Part shown: positions 26,654 to 35,350 of the stretch, one piece after another
How positions within the stretch are numbered: the stretch's first letter is position 1
Layout of the letters: each line of letters starts with the position of its first letter
DNA from: Chryseobacterium oranimense
GTDB lineage: Bacteria > Bacteroidota > Bacteroidia > Flavobacteriales > Weeksellaceae
DNA length: 64,000 nt
Direction of reading: 5' to 3'
NCBI RefSeq assembly: GCF_900129755.1
Contig: NZ_FQWT01000001.1
Location: 372,001 to 436,000 of the forward strand
Notes under the pieces: model-generated
The model's database searches: none
What the model was told of the DNA's origin: nothing
What the model saw: only the letters and a program-made list of their open reading frames with translations
Translations under genes and position numbers: made by a program

Positions 26654-27652
26654 TTAATTCATAAAAATCTCCGGAACCCATTCATAAGCAGTATCTTTTT
26701 TCTTTGTAAAGCCAAGACCCGGCCATGGAAGATGATAAGCAAAAGCTTTAGTCCTGGTTTCTGCCAGCTGATTAAGGAGTTTCTTACGGGAATCTGCAGC
26801 AATATCCAGATCTGTATCCCCTGAAAATCCCCATTCAGGATGTGGGAAAAGAATAACGTCGGAATGGGTCAGGTCTGCAATATACATGAGCTTCTCAGTA
26901 CCCGAAGAAATAGTCATGACCGTAAGGCCGGGTGTATGCCCCGGAGCCAGCTGAAAACTGAAATGATCAAACAGAGGCTTTTTAAAATCATAGAATTTCA
27001 GTTTCGGGCGGATTGTCTTCAGAATATTCTGAATAGGCGGAATGATCTGATTAAGGAATTCAGGCTGATGCTTTAAAAAACTGTTTTTAAAGTCTTTGAT
27101 GGAAGCCTGAAGCCAGAAATCATATTCAATTTTTGAGATATGAAAGTCAGCATTGGGAAAAACCAGATTATTCTGCTTATCTACTACCCCACCAATATGA
27201 TCCGGATGGGCATGGGAAATAAAAACATCTGTAATATCTTTTGGAGAAAATCCGGCTTTCTGTAAGCTTTTCAGAATAAATCCTGTTCTTTCATCCGCAA
27301 AAATCCCCATTCCCGCATCAAGTAAAACAAGTCTGTCCTTTGTTTTAACAAGCATCAGGTTCATGGCCATATCTACAGAATTGTCGGAGCGGAAATGATC
27401 TCTTAAAATTGCTTTTAACTGGGAAATATCTGCTCTTGGAGCAAATGTATCGATACTTTTCTCGTGGATATATCCGTCCGTAAGAATAAAAAGTTCCAGT
27501 TCACCGAATTTTATTTTTTTAAATGCCGAAAGATCTTCCTCAAAACTGAGCGGGGAAATTTTAGTACCTGCTAAAACACCAGAAAAAGGGACAAAGCTTA
27601 ATGCTCCGGCCATCAATCCGCCTTTTAAAAGTTCTCTTCTGTTCATAATCAA
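26654..27652 (-). CDS. Exported metallo-beta-lactamase-fold hydrolase
   Basis: 332 residues. The N-terminus has a Tat-like signal (NRRELLKGGLMAGALSFVPFSG). The metal-binding motif HAHPDH is at 147-152, with a further His in PGHTPGLTVMT. Residues 110-120 (LDAGMGIF) match hydrolases of the quorum-quenching/AttM-like group, but substrate prediction is not safe. The first Met could also be Met3. It is separated from the aldo/keto reductase gene upstream by a strong hairpin. Confidence 0.85.
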   Translation of the reverse strand: MIMNRRELLKGGLMAGALSFVPFSGVLAGTKISPLSFEEDLSAFKKIKFGELELFILTDGYIHEKSIDTFAPRADISQLKAILRDHFRSDNSVDMAMNLMLVKTKDRLVLLDAGMGIFADERTGFILKSLQKAGFSPKDITDVFISHAHPDHIGGVVDKQNNLVFPNADFHISKIEYDFWLQASIKDFKNSFLKHQPEFLNQIIPPIQNILKTIRPKLKFYDFKKPLFDHFSFQLAPGHTPGLTVMTISSGTEKLMYIADLTHSDVILFPHPEWGFSGDTDLDIAADSRKKLLNQLAETRTKAFAYHLPWPGLGFTKKKDTAYEWVPEIFMN

Positions 27653-27665
27653 ATGTGTATGTTTT

Positions 27666-27701
27666 AAAAATACAGACTCCTGTTTGTATTCAGGAGTCTG
27701 T
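27666..27701 (-). terminator. Terminator of the aldo/keto reductase gene
   Basis: ACAGACTCCTG and CAGGAGTCTGT (11 bp, perfect) around TTTGTATT, followed on the minus strand by ATTTTTAAAAC. Confidence 0.75.
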
Positions 27702-27710
27702 AGGTCTTTT

Positions 27711-28712
27711 TTAGTTATTCACCAATTTCATAGAACCTTCTGTATATCTTTCTCCCACATTAGGGTATTTTTTCAGAAGTGCATCAATTGTTTCCAGATC
27801 CGATGGTGAAAGCCCGATATTTACAGCTTCAATATTCTCCTGAAGGTACTTGATGCGCTTGGTTCCCGGAATCGGAATGATATCTTCTCCCTGGTTCAGA
27901 ACCCAGGCTAAGGCCAGCTGAGTACCTTTTATTCCTTTGGATGCTGCAAATTCATTGATTTCCCTTGCAAGGTTCTTGTTATTTTCCAGATATTCTGCCT
28001 GATATCTCGGCAATGTTTTTCTAAAATCTTCATCGCCGAAATTCTGAACTTCATTGATGTTGGCAAAAAGCCCTCTTGCCAGAGGAGAATAAGGAACCAA
28101 TGTAATGCCCAATTCCCTGATGGTAGGAAGTATTTCTTTTTCTACATCTTTGGTAAGGATAGAATACTCTGACTGCAGTGCTGTAATCGGGTGAATTTTA
28201 TTTGCCTTTCTGATAGATTCTGCAGAAGCTTCTGACAAGCCAAGGTATTTCACTTTTCCTTCTTTAACAAGTTCTGCCATCGCGCCTACTGTTTCTTCCA
28301 CAGGAACATTCGGGTCTACCCTATGGGCATAGTAAAGATCAATGGTATCGATTTTAAGTCTCTGAAGGCTTAAGTCTACTGCCTGTCTGATCCATTCCGG
28401 TGAACCATCGAAATAGGTTCCGGGAGCTCCGCTGTGGCTTGGTTTCCCATCTTTAAACCTGAATCCGAATTTGGTGGCAATAAAGATCTTATCGCGGTTC
28501 GGAACCAGAACTTTTGAAATTAATTTCTCGTTTTCTCCTGCAGCATACATATCTGCAGTGTCCCAGAAGTTTACTCCTAAATCCAATGCTTTATGCAGGG
28601 TATTGATGCTTTCCTGCTCATCTGCCGGTCCATAGGCAAAGCTCATTCCCATACATCCCAAACCTATTGCAGATAGCTGCTCTCCTGTGTTTCCTAATTT
28701 TCTGAATTTCAT
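27711..28712 (-). CDS. Aldo/keto reductase
   Basis: 333 residues from the ATG at 28712 (MKFRKLGNTGEQLSAIGLG). The frame extends upstream to 28805, but those 31 residues are hydrophobic non-family sequence. The catalytic tetrad is Asp51, Tyr56, Lys81 and His130 (DTADMY, ATKFGF, YYAH). It reduces aldehydes or ketones with NADPH. The AraC gene upstream and shared TTATAAAATTCAAACAA sequences suggest control by that regulator. A terminator follows. Confidence 0.9.
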   Translation of the reverse strand: MKFRKLGNTGEQLSAIGLGCMGMSFAYGPADEQESINTLHKALDLGVNFWDTADMYAAGENEKLISKVLVPNRDKIFIATKFGFRFKDGKPSHSGAPGTYFDGSPEWIRQAVDLSLQRLKIDTIDLYYAHRVDPNVPVEETVGAMAELVKEGKVKYLGLSEASAESIRKANKIHPITALQSEYSILTKDVEKEILPTIRELGITLVPYSPLARGLFANINEVQNFGDEDFRKTLPRYQAEYLENNKNLAREINEFAASKGIKGTQLALAWVLNQGEDIIPIPGTKRIKYLQENIEAVNIGLSPSDLETIDALLKKYPNVGERYTEGSMKLVNN

Positions 28713-28741
28713 AATTGCTGTGATTTTTAAATTTGATAAAA

Positions 28742-28749
28742 CAAAATTA
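28742..28749 (-). promoter_or_regulatory. -7 promoter element of the aldo/keto reductase
   Basis: TAATTTTG on the minus strand, 29 bases upstream of the start at 28712. The AraC-type repeats lie further upstream (28779-28809). Confidence 0.45.
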
Positions 28750-28778
28750 GAACAAGAATTGAGTGAATGGAATATAGA

Positions 28779-28809
28779 ATTCAAACTAAGAATTATAAAA
28801 TTCAAACAA
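28779..28809. promoter_or_regulatory. Candidate AraC operator before the aldo/keto reductase
   Basis: ATTCAAAC occurs twice, 21 bases apart (28779 and 28800). The second copy lies inside TTATAAAATTCAAACAA (28793-28809), a 17-base sequence repeated exactly at 29717-29733 in front of the AraC gene. Confidence 0.5.
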
Positions 28810-29707
28810 CTATTGTTCTGGCTTCATTGGGAGTCAATCCTGTCTGTTTTTTAAAGAAATTGGTAAAATAGGCAGGTTCCTCAAATCCCAGCCCGTAGGC
28901 AATCTCAGAAATATTCCAATCCGTATGTTTCAGCAAAGCATTGGCTTCCTGAATAATCCTGGAAGCAATCTGCTGGCTTGTTGTTTTTCCGGTCATCTCT
29001 TTAACTGCACGGTTTAAAGAATTGACATGGATAGAAAGGTTCTGTGCATAGTCATTGGGCGTTTTTAGTTTCAGAAATGCTTCGGGGCTATCGATCGGAA
29101 ACTGCCTTTCCAACAGCTCCATAAAGAGGGATACTACTCTGTGAGAAGCATTCTGATAAGGCTCAAAGCTTTCTGCAGGCTGCATTTTCATGGTTTCATG
29201 AATCATAAGATGAAGACAGGCACGAAGCATATCATATTTATGCATGTACTCAGTCTGAATCTCAGTCATCATCTTGGTGAAAAGACCGGAGATAATGGCT
29301 TGCTGGTCTTCATCAACAAAGAAAACGGGCGTCCCCCCTATTTTAAAAAGCTGTGAATCCATGAGATTTCCGAGGCGTGTCCCATTCTGCAGAAACTGGT
29401 CTGTAAACAGGCAGAACCAGCCTTTCTGATCCTCATCATCCGCTTCCCATGAGTAAGGAACCATAGGATTGGAAAATAAAAGTGCCGGACGGTCTACATG
29501 GATCCATTTATCTGCATAATGGAGCTTACCTTTTCCTATGATGAGCGAAATTTTATAATAGTCTCTCCTGCTGTAAGGTGATACTAATGAACAGCTTTCG
29601 CGCGAAAAGACATTAAAATGTCCTATTCCGGATGCTGCTGCGACATCTATGCTTTCATTAGGAGCATACCGCAAATAAAATTCTTTTATTGTTTCTTTAG
29701 ATTCCAT
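28802..29707 (-). CDS. AraC-family regulator
   Basis: 301 residues. An N-terminal cupin-like sensing domain is followed by the two helix-turn-helices of the AraC C-terminal domain (about 200-300: SIHVNSLNRAVKEMTGKT, WNISEIAYGLGFEEPAYFTNFFKKQTGLTPNEAR). The upstream neighbour is a different gene set, and the aldo/keto reductase starts 90 bases downstream, so the regulator probably controls it. The 17-base repeat before its own start suggests autoregulation. Confidence 0.9.
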   Translation of the reverse strand: MESKETIKEFYLRYAPNESIDVAAASGIGHFNVFSRESCSLVSPYSRRDYYKISLIIGKGKLHYADKWIHVDRPALLFSNPMVPYSWEADDEDQKGWFCLFTDQFLQNGTRLGNLMDSQLFKIGGTPVFFVDEDQQAIISGLFTKMMTEIQTEYMHKYDMLRACLHLMIHETMKMQPAESFEPYQNASHRVVSLFMELLERQFPIDSPEAFLKLKTPNDYAQNLSIHVNSLNRAVKEMTGKTTSQQIASRIIQEANALLKHTDWNISEIAYGLGFEEPAYFTNFFKKQTGLTPNEARTIVV

Positions 29708-29716
29708 AACACTAAG

Positions 29717-29733
29717 TTATAAAATTCAAACAA
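29717..29733. promoter_or_regulatory. Second copy of the AraC candidate operator
   Basis: TTATAAAATTCAAACAA, 10 bases upstream of the AraC ATG and identical to 28793-28809. Confidence 0.45.
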
Positions 29734-29763
29734 ATAAATATATACTTTCTAATCCATAAAATA

Positions 29764-29789
29764 AAAATGACCGGCAAATGCCGGCCATT
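29764..29789 (-). terminator. Terminator of the basic secreted protein gene
   Basis: CCGGCA, loop AA, TGCCGG inside ATGACC/GGCCAT arms. On the minus strand TTTTTATTTTATGG follows. Confidence 0.65.
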
Positions 29790-29821
29790 AAATTGAATAT
29801 ATAGTTGATATTGGAGACTAC

Positions 29822-30259
29822 TTAATGATGTTTCTTTTTGTGGTCTTTATATTCTTTTTTATACTCCTTTCTGTACTCTTTGTACTGTTTGGAATTATAT
29901 TTCTTGTAATTGTTTTTGTTGCGGTTGTAAACTGCTACCGGATTCTGACCTTTATAATATTTGGTTTTAAACTTGGTGTACTTTTCTCTTCCAAGAATTC
30001 TCTCAATTTCATAGTAACGGTCTTCTCTCCAACGGTCGGGATTGCTTACATATACTCTGTTCCATGAATCGTAGTCACGATATCTGTTGTTTAAAGCGTT
30101 CAGCTGATTGGTTTGTGTTGCAGAAAGCAAAAGATCGGCAGCTACTGTCTGCCAGTTGATATCTGCTATACTTCTTCTGTAATCATTATAATAGTCTGAT
30201 TGTGCATAGGTGAGGCCAAATGTGCCTGCAAGCATTAATGCGATTAATAATTTTTTCAT
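29822..30259 (-). CDS. Small secreted basic protein
   Basis: 145 residues, signal peptide MKKLLIALMLAGTFGLTYAQ. The mature part has a helical region (LLLSATQTNQLNALNNRY, with a faint LTxxQ/Spy-like look). A long Lys/Tyr/His-rich tail from about 105 follows (NKNNYKKYNSKQYKEYRK, ending KKKHH). I do not recognise the family. The tail could bind metals or anionic surfaces, but this is inference. A terminator follows the stop. Confidence 0.65.
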   Translation of the reverse strand: MKKLLIALMLAGTFGLTYAQSDYYNDYRRSIADINWQTVAADLLLSATQTNQLNALNNRYRDYDSWNRVYVSNPDRWREDRYYEIERILGREKYTKFKTKYYKGQNPVAVYNRNKNNYKKYNSKQYKEYRKEYKKEYKDHKKKHH

Positions 30260-30688
30260 CTTTTTTAAATTGTTTTAAAGTTAAACTGTTTTAGCATAGT
30301 CAATTAAAATGCCAAGTCTTTTTTTACATTCCCAATTTTTGTTAAACAAAATGTAACTATTTGAAAATCTGCACATAATAATACTGACAATTTTCTTTCA
30401 TGATACATTAAGTATCATTTTAAAATTATGCAATGGTATAAATTATTACTTTTTTTTTTATAAATAAGAATGTTTTAATTCCATTTACTATTTAGTTTAT
30501 CACTTGTTTAAAGCTGAAAAGAGCTTAAAATTTGTTAAGTTCCGGGAAAAGCCCTGTTTTGTATTATTTTAATTTGTAATTTTAAAAGAAGAATTTCAAT
30601 CCGTAAGGATTATAATGTTGCCAGATCAGTAAATGCTTTATTAAATGAAGTGAAGCAAGTCATTTAACTCAACTAAATCTTAATTATT
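30260..30688. other. Long gene-free interval
   Basis: 429 bases between divergent genes with no supported frame. It contains the small palindrome ATGATAC-ATTAA-GTATCAT (30400-30418). A shorter one, AATCCGTAAGGATT, lies at about 30597. No TAnnTTTG element near either gene was convincing. Confidence 0.5.
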
Positions 30689-30976
30689 ATGGAAAATATA
30701 AAATTTGAAATATCACCATATCAAGATGAACTGCAGCTGTTAATTGATGGAGAAAAAGCTGGATATATGTCAATAAAAATAGACGGCAGGCTGCTGATTG
30801 TTTATTACACTAAAATTAACGAGGAACGTGAAGGTCACGGATATGCTAAGATGCTTCTTGACGAGCTGGTCTGTTATTCTGAGGAGAAAGACCTGCTGGT
30901 AGATCCCGAATGTGATTTTGTGCGTCAACAGTTTGAAAATCACCCTGCAAGATATAAAGACATCTGGCATGCCTGA
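30689..30976 (+). CDS. Small GNAT-like N-acetyltransferase domain
   Basis: 95 residues, a minimal GNAT (YjdJ/NAT-like) domain. YYTKINEEREGHGYAKMLLDELV carries the acetyl-CoA loop in degenerate form (EREGHGYAKML), and LVDPECDFVRQQFENHP is the conserved tail. Such short proteins are annotated as GNAT-family N-acetyltransferases, but acceptor and activity are unknown. The convergent MBL gene's stop is one base away. Confidence 0.75.
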   Translation: MENIKFEISPYQDELQLLIDGEKAGYMSIKIDGRLLIVYYTKINEEREGHGYAKMLLDELVCYSEEKDLLVDPECDFVRQQFENHPARYKDIWHA

Positions 30977-30977
30977 A

Positions 30978-32075
30978 TTATTCTTCCCACCATTCTCTGA
31001 ACTGATGGTGTGTGCTTTTCATATCTAAAACTTCCCCAATCGCCGGGGTAAGTATACGAAGCCCTTTTTCTTTTCCTAAAGCGGTTATTTTCTGAAGCGG
31101 TTCATTCCACGGATGGAGTGCCAGTGCAAATTTTGAAGAGTGAACAGGAATAATATTTTCTGTTTTAAGGTCAATGGCAGCCTGAATTACATCTTCGGGA
31201 AATGCATGGATATAACGCCAGGCCTCACCATATTGCCCGTTCTCCAGAACAGCATAGTCAAAAGGTCCAAATTCATCGCCTATTGTTTTGAAATGGGAAT
31301 CGTAACCGCTGTCGCCGCCCAGAAATATCTTTTTTGTAGGAGTTTCCAAAACATAGGATGTCCAAAGCGTGTTGTTCTGTTTTATTTTTCTTCCCGAAAA
31401 ATGCCTTGCCGGTGTAAAAGTAATTTTCAGATTATTTTTCAAAAGAACCTGTGCTCCCCACTCTTCTTCAATTAAGTTTTCTTCACAGTAACCCCATCTT
31501 TCCAGATGAGCTCCTACACCCAGAGGTACTATAGCCATTTCCGTCCGGTCTCTGATTGACTTCACGGTAGGATAATCCAGATGATCAAAATGGTCATGGG
31601 TAATCATGAGGTAATCCAGATTGGGAATATCTTCCGGTTTAAATATATCCGAGCCTTTGAAAGCTTTGTTAAAATACTTAAACGGAGAACCATATGTACT
31701 CAGTACAGGATCTACCAGAAAAGAAACACCATCTGTTTGCAGGTAATAGGATGAATGTCCCAGCCAGATAAAAACATCCTCATCTTTCCTGATTTTTTTC
31801 AAATCTGTATGAATGGCAGGAACAGCTTTCAGGGGTTTTAGCAAGGGATGCTTTTTGCTCAGGATGAAATCATAAGTAACTTTTATTGTACTGTACCCTT
31901 CAGCTATAGGCGGGGTATGACTTATATTCTGGAATTTCCCGTTTTTATAAAGCTTTGATCTTCTAATGCGTTCCAGTCTTTTGCCTTCCGGTTTTGTCCC
32001 GAAAGCAGGCATATTTATTATCAGGTAAATTGCTGCCAAAACTCCAATCAGTAAAATCAAATACATCATCTGCAA
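30978..32075 (-). CDS. MBL-fold hydrolase (UlaG/NAPE-PLD-like)
   Basis: 365 residues with an N-terminal membrane segment (about 4-22). Metal motif THDHFDH has H160, H162, D164 and H165. Further ligands are in ARHFSGRK, GGDSGYDSHF and PVHSSKFALALHPW. The family includes UlaG-type lactonases and phospholipase D-like enzymes; the substrate here is unknown. A promoter element (TACCTTTG) lies just upstream. Confidence 0.85.
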   Translation of the reverse strand: MQMMYLILLIGVLAAIYLIINMPAFGTKPEGKRLERIRRSKLYKNGKFQNISHTPPIAEGYSTIKVTYDFILSKKHPLLKPLKAVPAIHTDLKKIRKDEDVFIWLGHSSYYLQTDGVSFLVDPVLSTYGSPFKYFNKAFKGSDIFKPEDIPNLDYLMITHDHFDHLDYPTVKSIRDRTEMAIVPLGVGAHLERWGYCEENLIEEEWGAQVLLKNNLKITFTPARHFSGRKIKQNNTLWTSYVLETPTKKIFLGGDSGYDSHFKTIGDEFGPFDYAVLENGQYGEAWRYIHAFPEDVIQAAIDLKTENIIPVHSSKFALALHPWNEPLQKITALGKEKGLRILTPAIGEVLDMKSTHHQFREWWEE

Positions 32076-32085
32076 AAATAAAGGG

Positions 32086-32093
32086 CAAAGGTA
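32086..32093 (-). promoter_or_regulatory. -7 promoter element of the UlaG-like gene
   Basis: TACCTTTG on the minus strand, 10 bases from the ATG at 32075. Confidence 0.45.
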
Positions 32094-32210
32094 TTTACTT
32101 TTGGTTTAATCTAAAAATTGAAGTATTTTTTTAACTTAATTTATAAAGGTTTCTGAATAATTTATTATTTATTTAAATCAGAATCATCTTAATCTTTTTA
32201 ATTTAGCCGA

Positions 32211-33764
32211 TTGAAAAAAATTCAAAACACGTTGAAAAATTATTCGATAATACTGCTGGCTGCAGCACTTTCTTCATGCTCATCTGTCAGAAGACACAAT
32301 GAGCGCAGTACAGCATGTATTGGCACCCACGAGCTTAAAGAGGATATAGATTATGCTTATTTAAAGCTTCAGAAAATGCATCCACAGCTTTATTGGTACA
32401 TTTCTAAAAAGGATCTTGATTATAAATTTGACAGTCTTAAACAAACTATCGACCAACCGCTAACCCCGCTCCAGTTTTATTTTAAACTCCAGCCCGTAAT
32501 TGCTGATATCCGTGAAGGGCATCTGGCATTGAGAATTCCCAGAAAAAAGTTTTCTAAAAAAGAAATTAAATCTCTTGAGCACAAGAAAGGAATGTTCAGC
32601 CGTTTTGAATATTATGTAAAAGACAATCATCTGTTTATCGTTCAAAACAAAGATTCTATCAACAATATAAAGCCGGGAACCGAAATCTTATCAATCAACC
32701 ATATACCTGTATCCGACTATATAAAGAAATACCGTGCCCTGATCAGCAGTGACGGATATAATGACACATTTCAGCCTTATTTTTTAAAGGATGTCTTTTT
32801 TAATTTTTATACAGCAGAAAACGGTTTTGCGGACAAGGCCTATTTGGAAACCCTTTACAACGGCAAAAAACAGGTATATATCCTCCACCGGGAATCTAAA
32901 TCCATAACTGATCTGGAAAAAGATAAAGAACAGGAAAAGCGAACTCCGGAAAAGAAAATCAACGATTATGTAGCCTACAATGATTCCTATAACCGCAATT
33001 TTAAATTCCTGGATAAAGATAGTACTACAGCTTATTTAAAGATTCAAAGCTTTTCCAGTGATTATTCAGACCGGTTTTATAAAGAAACATTTGAAAAAAT
33101 AAAGAACGCAGGATCCTCCTATTTAATTATAGATGTCCGCAACAATTATGGCGGATCTCTACACGAGATCAATAACCTGTACTCTTATCTGGCCCCGGAA
33201 CCTTATGTCCTGATAAAGCCGTCACAGCTTACCTCAAGGATTACTCCACTTAAAACCAACTATTTCAGAAAAAGCTCTCCTTTCCAGTATGCTTTTAAAA
33301 GCCTTGCCTATCCCACGTATGTTTTTGCACAAACTTTCAGCACGTATAAAAAGGACGGAAAAGTATACTATAAAATGAAGGCCGCCAAACCTACAAAACC
33401 GAAAAAAGATGCTTTTCAAGGTAAAGTATTTGTACTGATCAACGGAGGGAGTTTTTCCGCATCCTCAATTATCACTGCAAAACTGAAATACGACAAGAGA
33501 GCAGTCCTGGTGGGTGAAGAAACCGGAGGCGCCAATGACGGGACCGTAGCCGGATTTTACTCCTACCAGAAACTTCCTCACTCAAGGATCAATTTCCCGA
33601 TAGGATTATTGCTGGTACAACCCAATATTGATTTTCAAAATACAAAGCGAGGGGTTTCCCCGGATGTCACCATTAAGGAAAGTATGCAGGACATCATTGG
33701 AAACAAGGATCCGCAACTGGAATGGGTGAAAAAAGAAATTGCCAAAGAAAAAGGAAACAGATAA
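32211..33764 (+). CDS. S41-family peptidase lipoprotein
   Basis: 517 residues starting at a TTG codon. The leader MKKIQNTLKNYSIILLAAALSSC ends in a lipobox Cys, which supports that start. The S41 protease domain is C-terminal, with FSADYSD-like and LIIDVRNNYGGSLHEI blocks and the catalytic motif GGSFSASS. The acidic/Gly-rich GEETGGANDG that completes the site is also present. A PDZ-like region lies about 130-180 (KPGTEILSINHIPV). It is likely a periplasmic, membrane-linked C-terminal-processing-type protease. Confidence 0.88.
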   Translation: MKKIQNTLKNYSIILLAAALSSCSSVRRHNERSTACIGTHELKEDIDYAYLKLQKMHPQLYWYISKKDLDYKFDSLKQTIDQPLTPLQFYFKLQPVIADIREGHLALRIPRKKFSKKEIKSLEHKKGMFSRFEYYVKDNHLFIVQNKDSINNIKPGTEILSINHIPVSDYIKKYRALISSDGYNDTFQPYFLKDVFFNFYTAENGFADKAYLETLYNGKKQVYILHRESKSITDLEKDKEQEKRTPEKKINDYVAYNDSYNRNFKFLDKDSTTAYLKIQSFSSDYSDRFYKETFEKIKNAGSSYLIIDVRNNYGGSLHEINNLYSYLAPEPYVLIKPSQLTSRITPLKTNYFRKSSPFQYAFKSLAYPTYVFAQTFSTYKKDGKVYYKMKAAKPTKPKKDAFQGKVFVLINGGSFSASSIITAKLKYDKRAVLVGEETGGANDGTVAGFYSYQKLPHSRINFPIGLLLVQPNIDFQNTKRGVSPDVTIKESMQDIIGNKDPQLEWVKKEIAKEKGNR

Positions 33765-33772
33765 TTGAAAAG

Positions 33773-33801
33773 GTTTCGGCGGGCTTTCAGCCCGCCGAAA
33801 C
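33773..33801. terminator. Perfect GC-rich hairpin between convergent genes
   Basis: GTTTCGGCGGGCT, loop TTC, AGCCCGCCGAAAC (13 bp), followed by TGTTTTTC. It serves both the S41 gene and the membrane-protein gene. Confidence 0.7.
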
Positions 33802-33807
33802 TGTTTT

Positions 33808-34398
33808 TCATCTTTTTAATTCTTTCAAAAGCTCTTCAATATGTACAATATATCTTCCGTAGTAACGGTAAAACCAGAACTTTCCGGATATAAAGAGAAC
33901 AAAAAGCCCTATGGTCACCGAACTTATGAGAACCACAGCAATTTTCATTTCGCTCATCGGCTGTGGCCACGGTATGAATTCTATTACAATGATCATTTCG
34001 CAGACAATAAAAGGAACAAAACTCAGATAATAGGACAAATAATACTGTTTATTGAGATTGACCTGCATAACCAGATCCTTTAAAGAGTCATAGGTTTTGA
34101 GCATTGGATTGCTGATATCGTTGTAAAGCCTGAAAAACTTACTGAAAAAGAAGATCGTAACAACAAGCATTGATGCCACAAGAACAGTGATATAAAACTG
34201 AAGTTTAAAGGGTCTGCAGAAAGCACAAACTATAAATGAAAATATAAAAACTCCAATCACAAACCAAAATTCCATACGCATATTCTTACGTATCTTTTCC
34301 AGAGGAAGATTGATCTTATTCCTCTGCTCAATACTTATTTCAGGGGTTTCCTGGGAAACATCATCATTCCACACATTTTTTAATTCGTCTATATTCAT
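33808..34398 (-). CDS. Membrane partner of ECF sigma factor (pair 1)
   Basis: 196 residues with four membrane helices (about 42-62, 68-88, 122-142, 150-170). A hydrophilic N-terminus starts DELKNVWNDDVSQETPEISIEQRNKI. The same N-terminal pattern occurs in the protein at 35380-36195 (FKELWDKDNRQDLPEISLEKQ), so they are paralogues. Both follow a sigma gene, here 16 bases downstream. It probably acts as an anti-sigma factor holding the sigma to the membrane, although no zinc anti-sigma motif is seen. Confidence 0.75.
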   Translation of the reverse strand: MNIDELKNVWNDDVSQETPEISIEQRNKINLPLEKIRKNMRMEFWFVIGVFIFSFIVCAFCRPFKLQFYITVLVASMLVVTIFFFSKFFRLYNDISNPMLKTYDSLKDLVMQVNLNKQYYLSYYLSFVPFIVCEMIIVIEFIPWPQPMSEMKIAVVLISSVTIGLFVLFISGKFWFYRYYGRYIVHIEELLKELKR

Positions 34399-34414
34399 GG
34401 GGCTTGATTTATAA

Positions 34415-34909
34415 TTATGATTTATTTAAAATATCTTTCAGTTTATTTTTAGCTCGGTTCATTCTCACTCTTGCATTGCCTTCGGAAATTCCCATTTGCA
34501 CTGCAATTTCTTTTCCCGAAAAATCTTCCAGATAATAGAAAATAAAAGCTTTATCAATAGGGTTTAACTGCCGGATCGCTTTATACATTTTAGCCAATTT
34601 CTCTTCCTTTCCATAGTCGTAATCATCATGGGCAATTTTATATCCGGAAAAATCCTCATTAGAAATAAAGCTTCTTCTTTTCTCGGATTTCAGAAAGATA
34701 ATAGCGGTATTGAGAGCAATTCTGTACAGCCAGGTAGAAAATTCACTCTGTCCCCTGAAATAGGGATAAGCTTTCCAGAGCTGGTACGTAATTTCCTGAA
34801 AAAGATCATCGCGGTCATCTTTTTCGGACATATACATTTTAGAAATCTTGAAAATGATTCCTTTATGCTGTTCAATTTTGTCTAAAAATTCCTGCTCTGA
34901 TGAGTTCAT
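34415..34909 (-). CDS. ECF sigma factor (pair 1)
   Basis: 164 residues. Region 2 is at 13-80 (DDLFQEITYQLWKAYPYFRGQSEFSTWLYRIALNTAI) and region 4 at about 112-160 (LNPIDKAFIFYYLEDFSGKEIAVQMGISEGNARVRMNRAKNKL). It is a close paralogue of the sigma at 36206-36715. An upstream TGTAACA-N17-CTAACT box (34927-34956) is shared with a site at 35211-35240, which could mark its own promoter type. Confidence 0.92.
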   Translation of the reverse strand: MNSSEQEFLDKIEQHKGIIFKISKMYMSEKDDRDDLFQEITYQLWKAYPYFRGQSEFSTWLYRIALNTAIIFLKSEKRRSFISNEDFSGYKIAHDDYDYGKEEKLAKMYKAIRQLNPIDKAFIFYYLEDFSGKEIAVQMGISEGNARVRMNRAKNKLKDILNKS

Positions 34910-34926
34910 GGTTTCGGGCTCTATAG

Positions 34927-34956
34927 AGTTAGTTTTAAATGTAAAAAATTGTTACA
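34927..34956 (-). promoter_or_regulatory. Candidate ECF-type promoter of sigma pair 1
   Basis: On the minus strand TGTAACA, 17 bases, CTAACT, ending 17 bases upstream of the ATG at 34909. The same two boxes with exactly the same spacing occur at 35211-35240. Confidence 0.4.
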
Positions 34957-35024
34957 TATATTTTATAAATAAAATTTCTGAAAAACCCCTGATCCCGATT
35001 TAAAAGGCTTGTACAGATACATTA

Positions 35025-35054
35025 AAAAACCCAACAGAAATTACCTGTCGGGTT
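35025..35054 (-). terminator. Terminator with no gene directly upstream
   Basis: AACCCGACAG, 7-base loop, CTGTTGGGTT (one mismatch) then TTTTTTAATG on the minus strand. No protein gene ends here, so it may end a short RNA started near 35205. Confidence 0.6.
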
Positions 35055-35206
35055 CGGTGTGTGTTTTTTTAAGCTCTACTCCACAATCTGCTTAAAACAG
35101 AACGAAATAATCTAATTAATAATTACTTTACGAAGTATTTTACTAAAATTGAACAGTCAGTTAAAATTGGCAATCACAATATTGAGACTAACATTTTTCC
35201 TGCTTA
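35028..35206 (-). ncRNA. Putative short RNA from an ECF-type promoter
   Basis: About 180 bases bounded by TGTAACA-N17-CTAACT upstream and a U-run terminator downstream, both on the minus strand. The only ATG frame inside stops after six codons (MLVSIL). This is inference from the signals; no known RNA family was recognised. Confidence 0.3.
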
Positions 35207-35210
35207 TAAC

Positions 35211-35240
35211 AGTTAGTAGAATAAAAATGAAAATGTTACA
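35211..35240 (-). promoter_or_regulatory. Second TGTAACA-N17-CTAACT box
   Basis: TGTAACA, 17 bases, CTAACT on the minus strand, identical boxes and spacing to 34927-34956. Confidence 0.4.
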
Positions 35241-35320
35241 CTTTTTTAGGAAAAAATTACATTAAAAATAAAATTTAATGCTCTTATTTTATTCAATGCT
35301 TATAAAATTTATAGTCAATA

Positions 35321-35350
35321 AATAACCTGTCAATTATTTGACAGGTTATT
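35321..35350 (-). terminator. Terminator of sigma pair 2
   Basis: AATAACCTGTCAA and TTGACAGGTTATT (13 bp, perfect) around TTAT, 30 bases past the stop of the membrane-protein gene. Confidence 0.65.

Noticed and set aside
28713..28805. Upstream extension of the aldo/keto reductase
   Set aside because: The 31 extra residues are a hydrophobic non-family stretch, overlapping the AraC stop and candidate operators. The family start MKFRKLG is clear.
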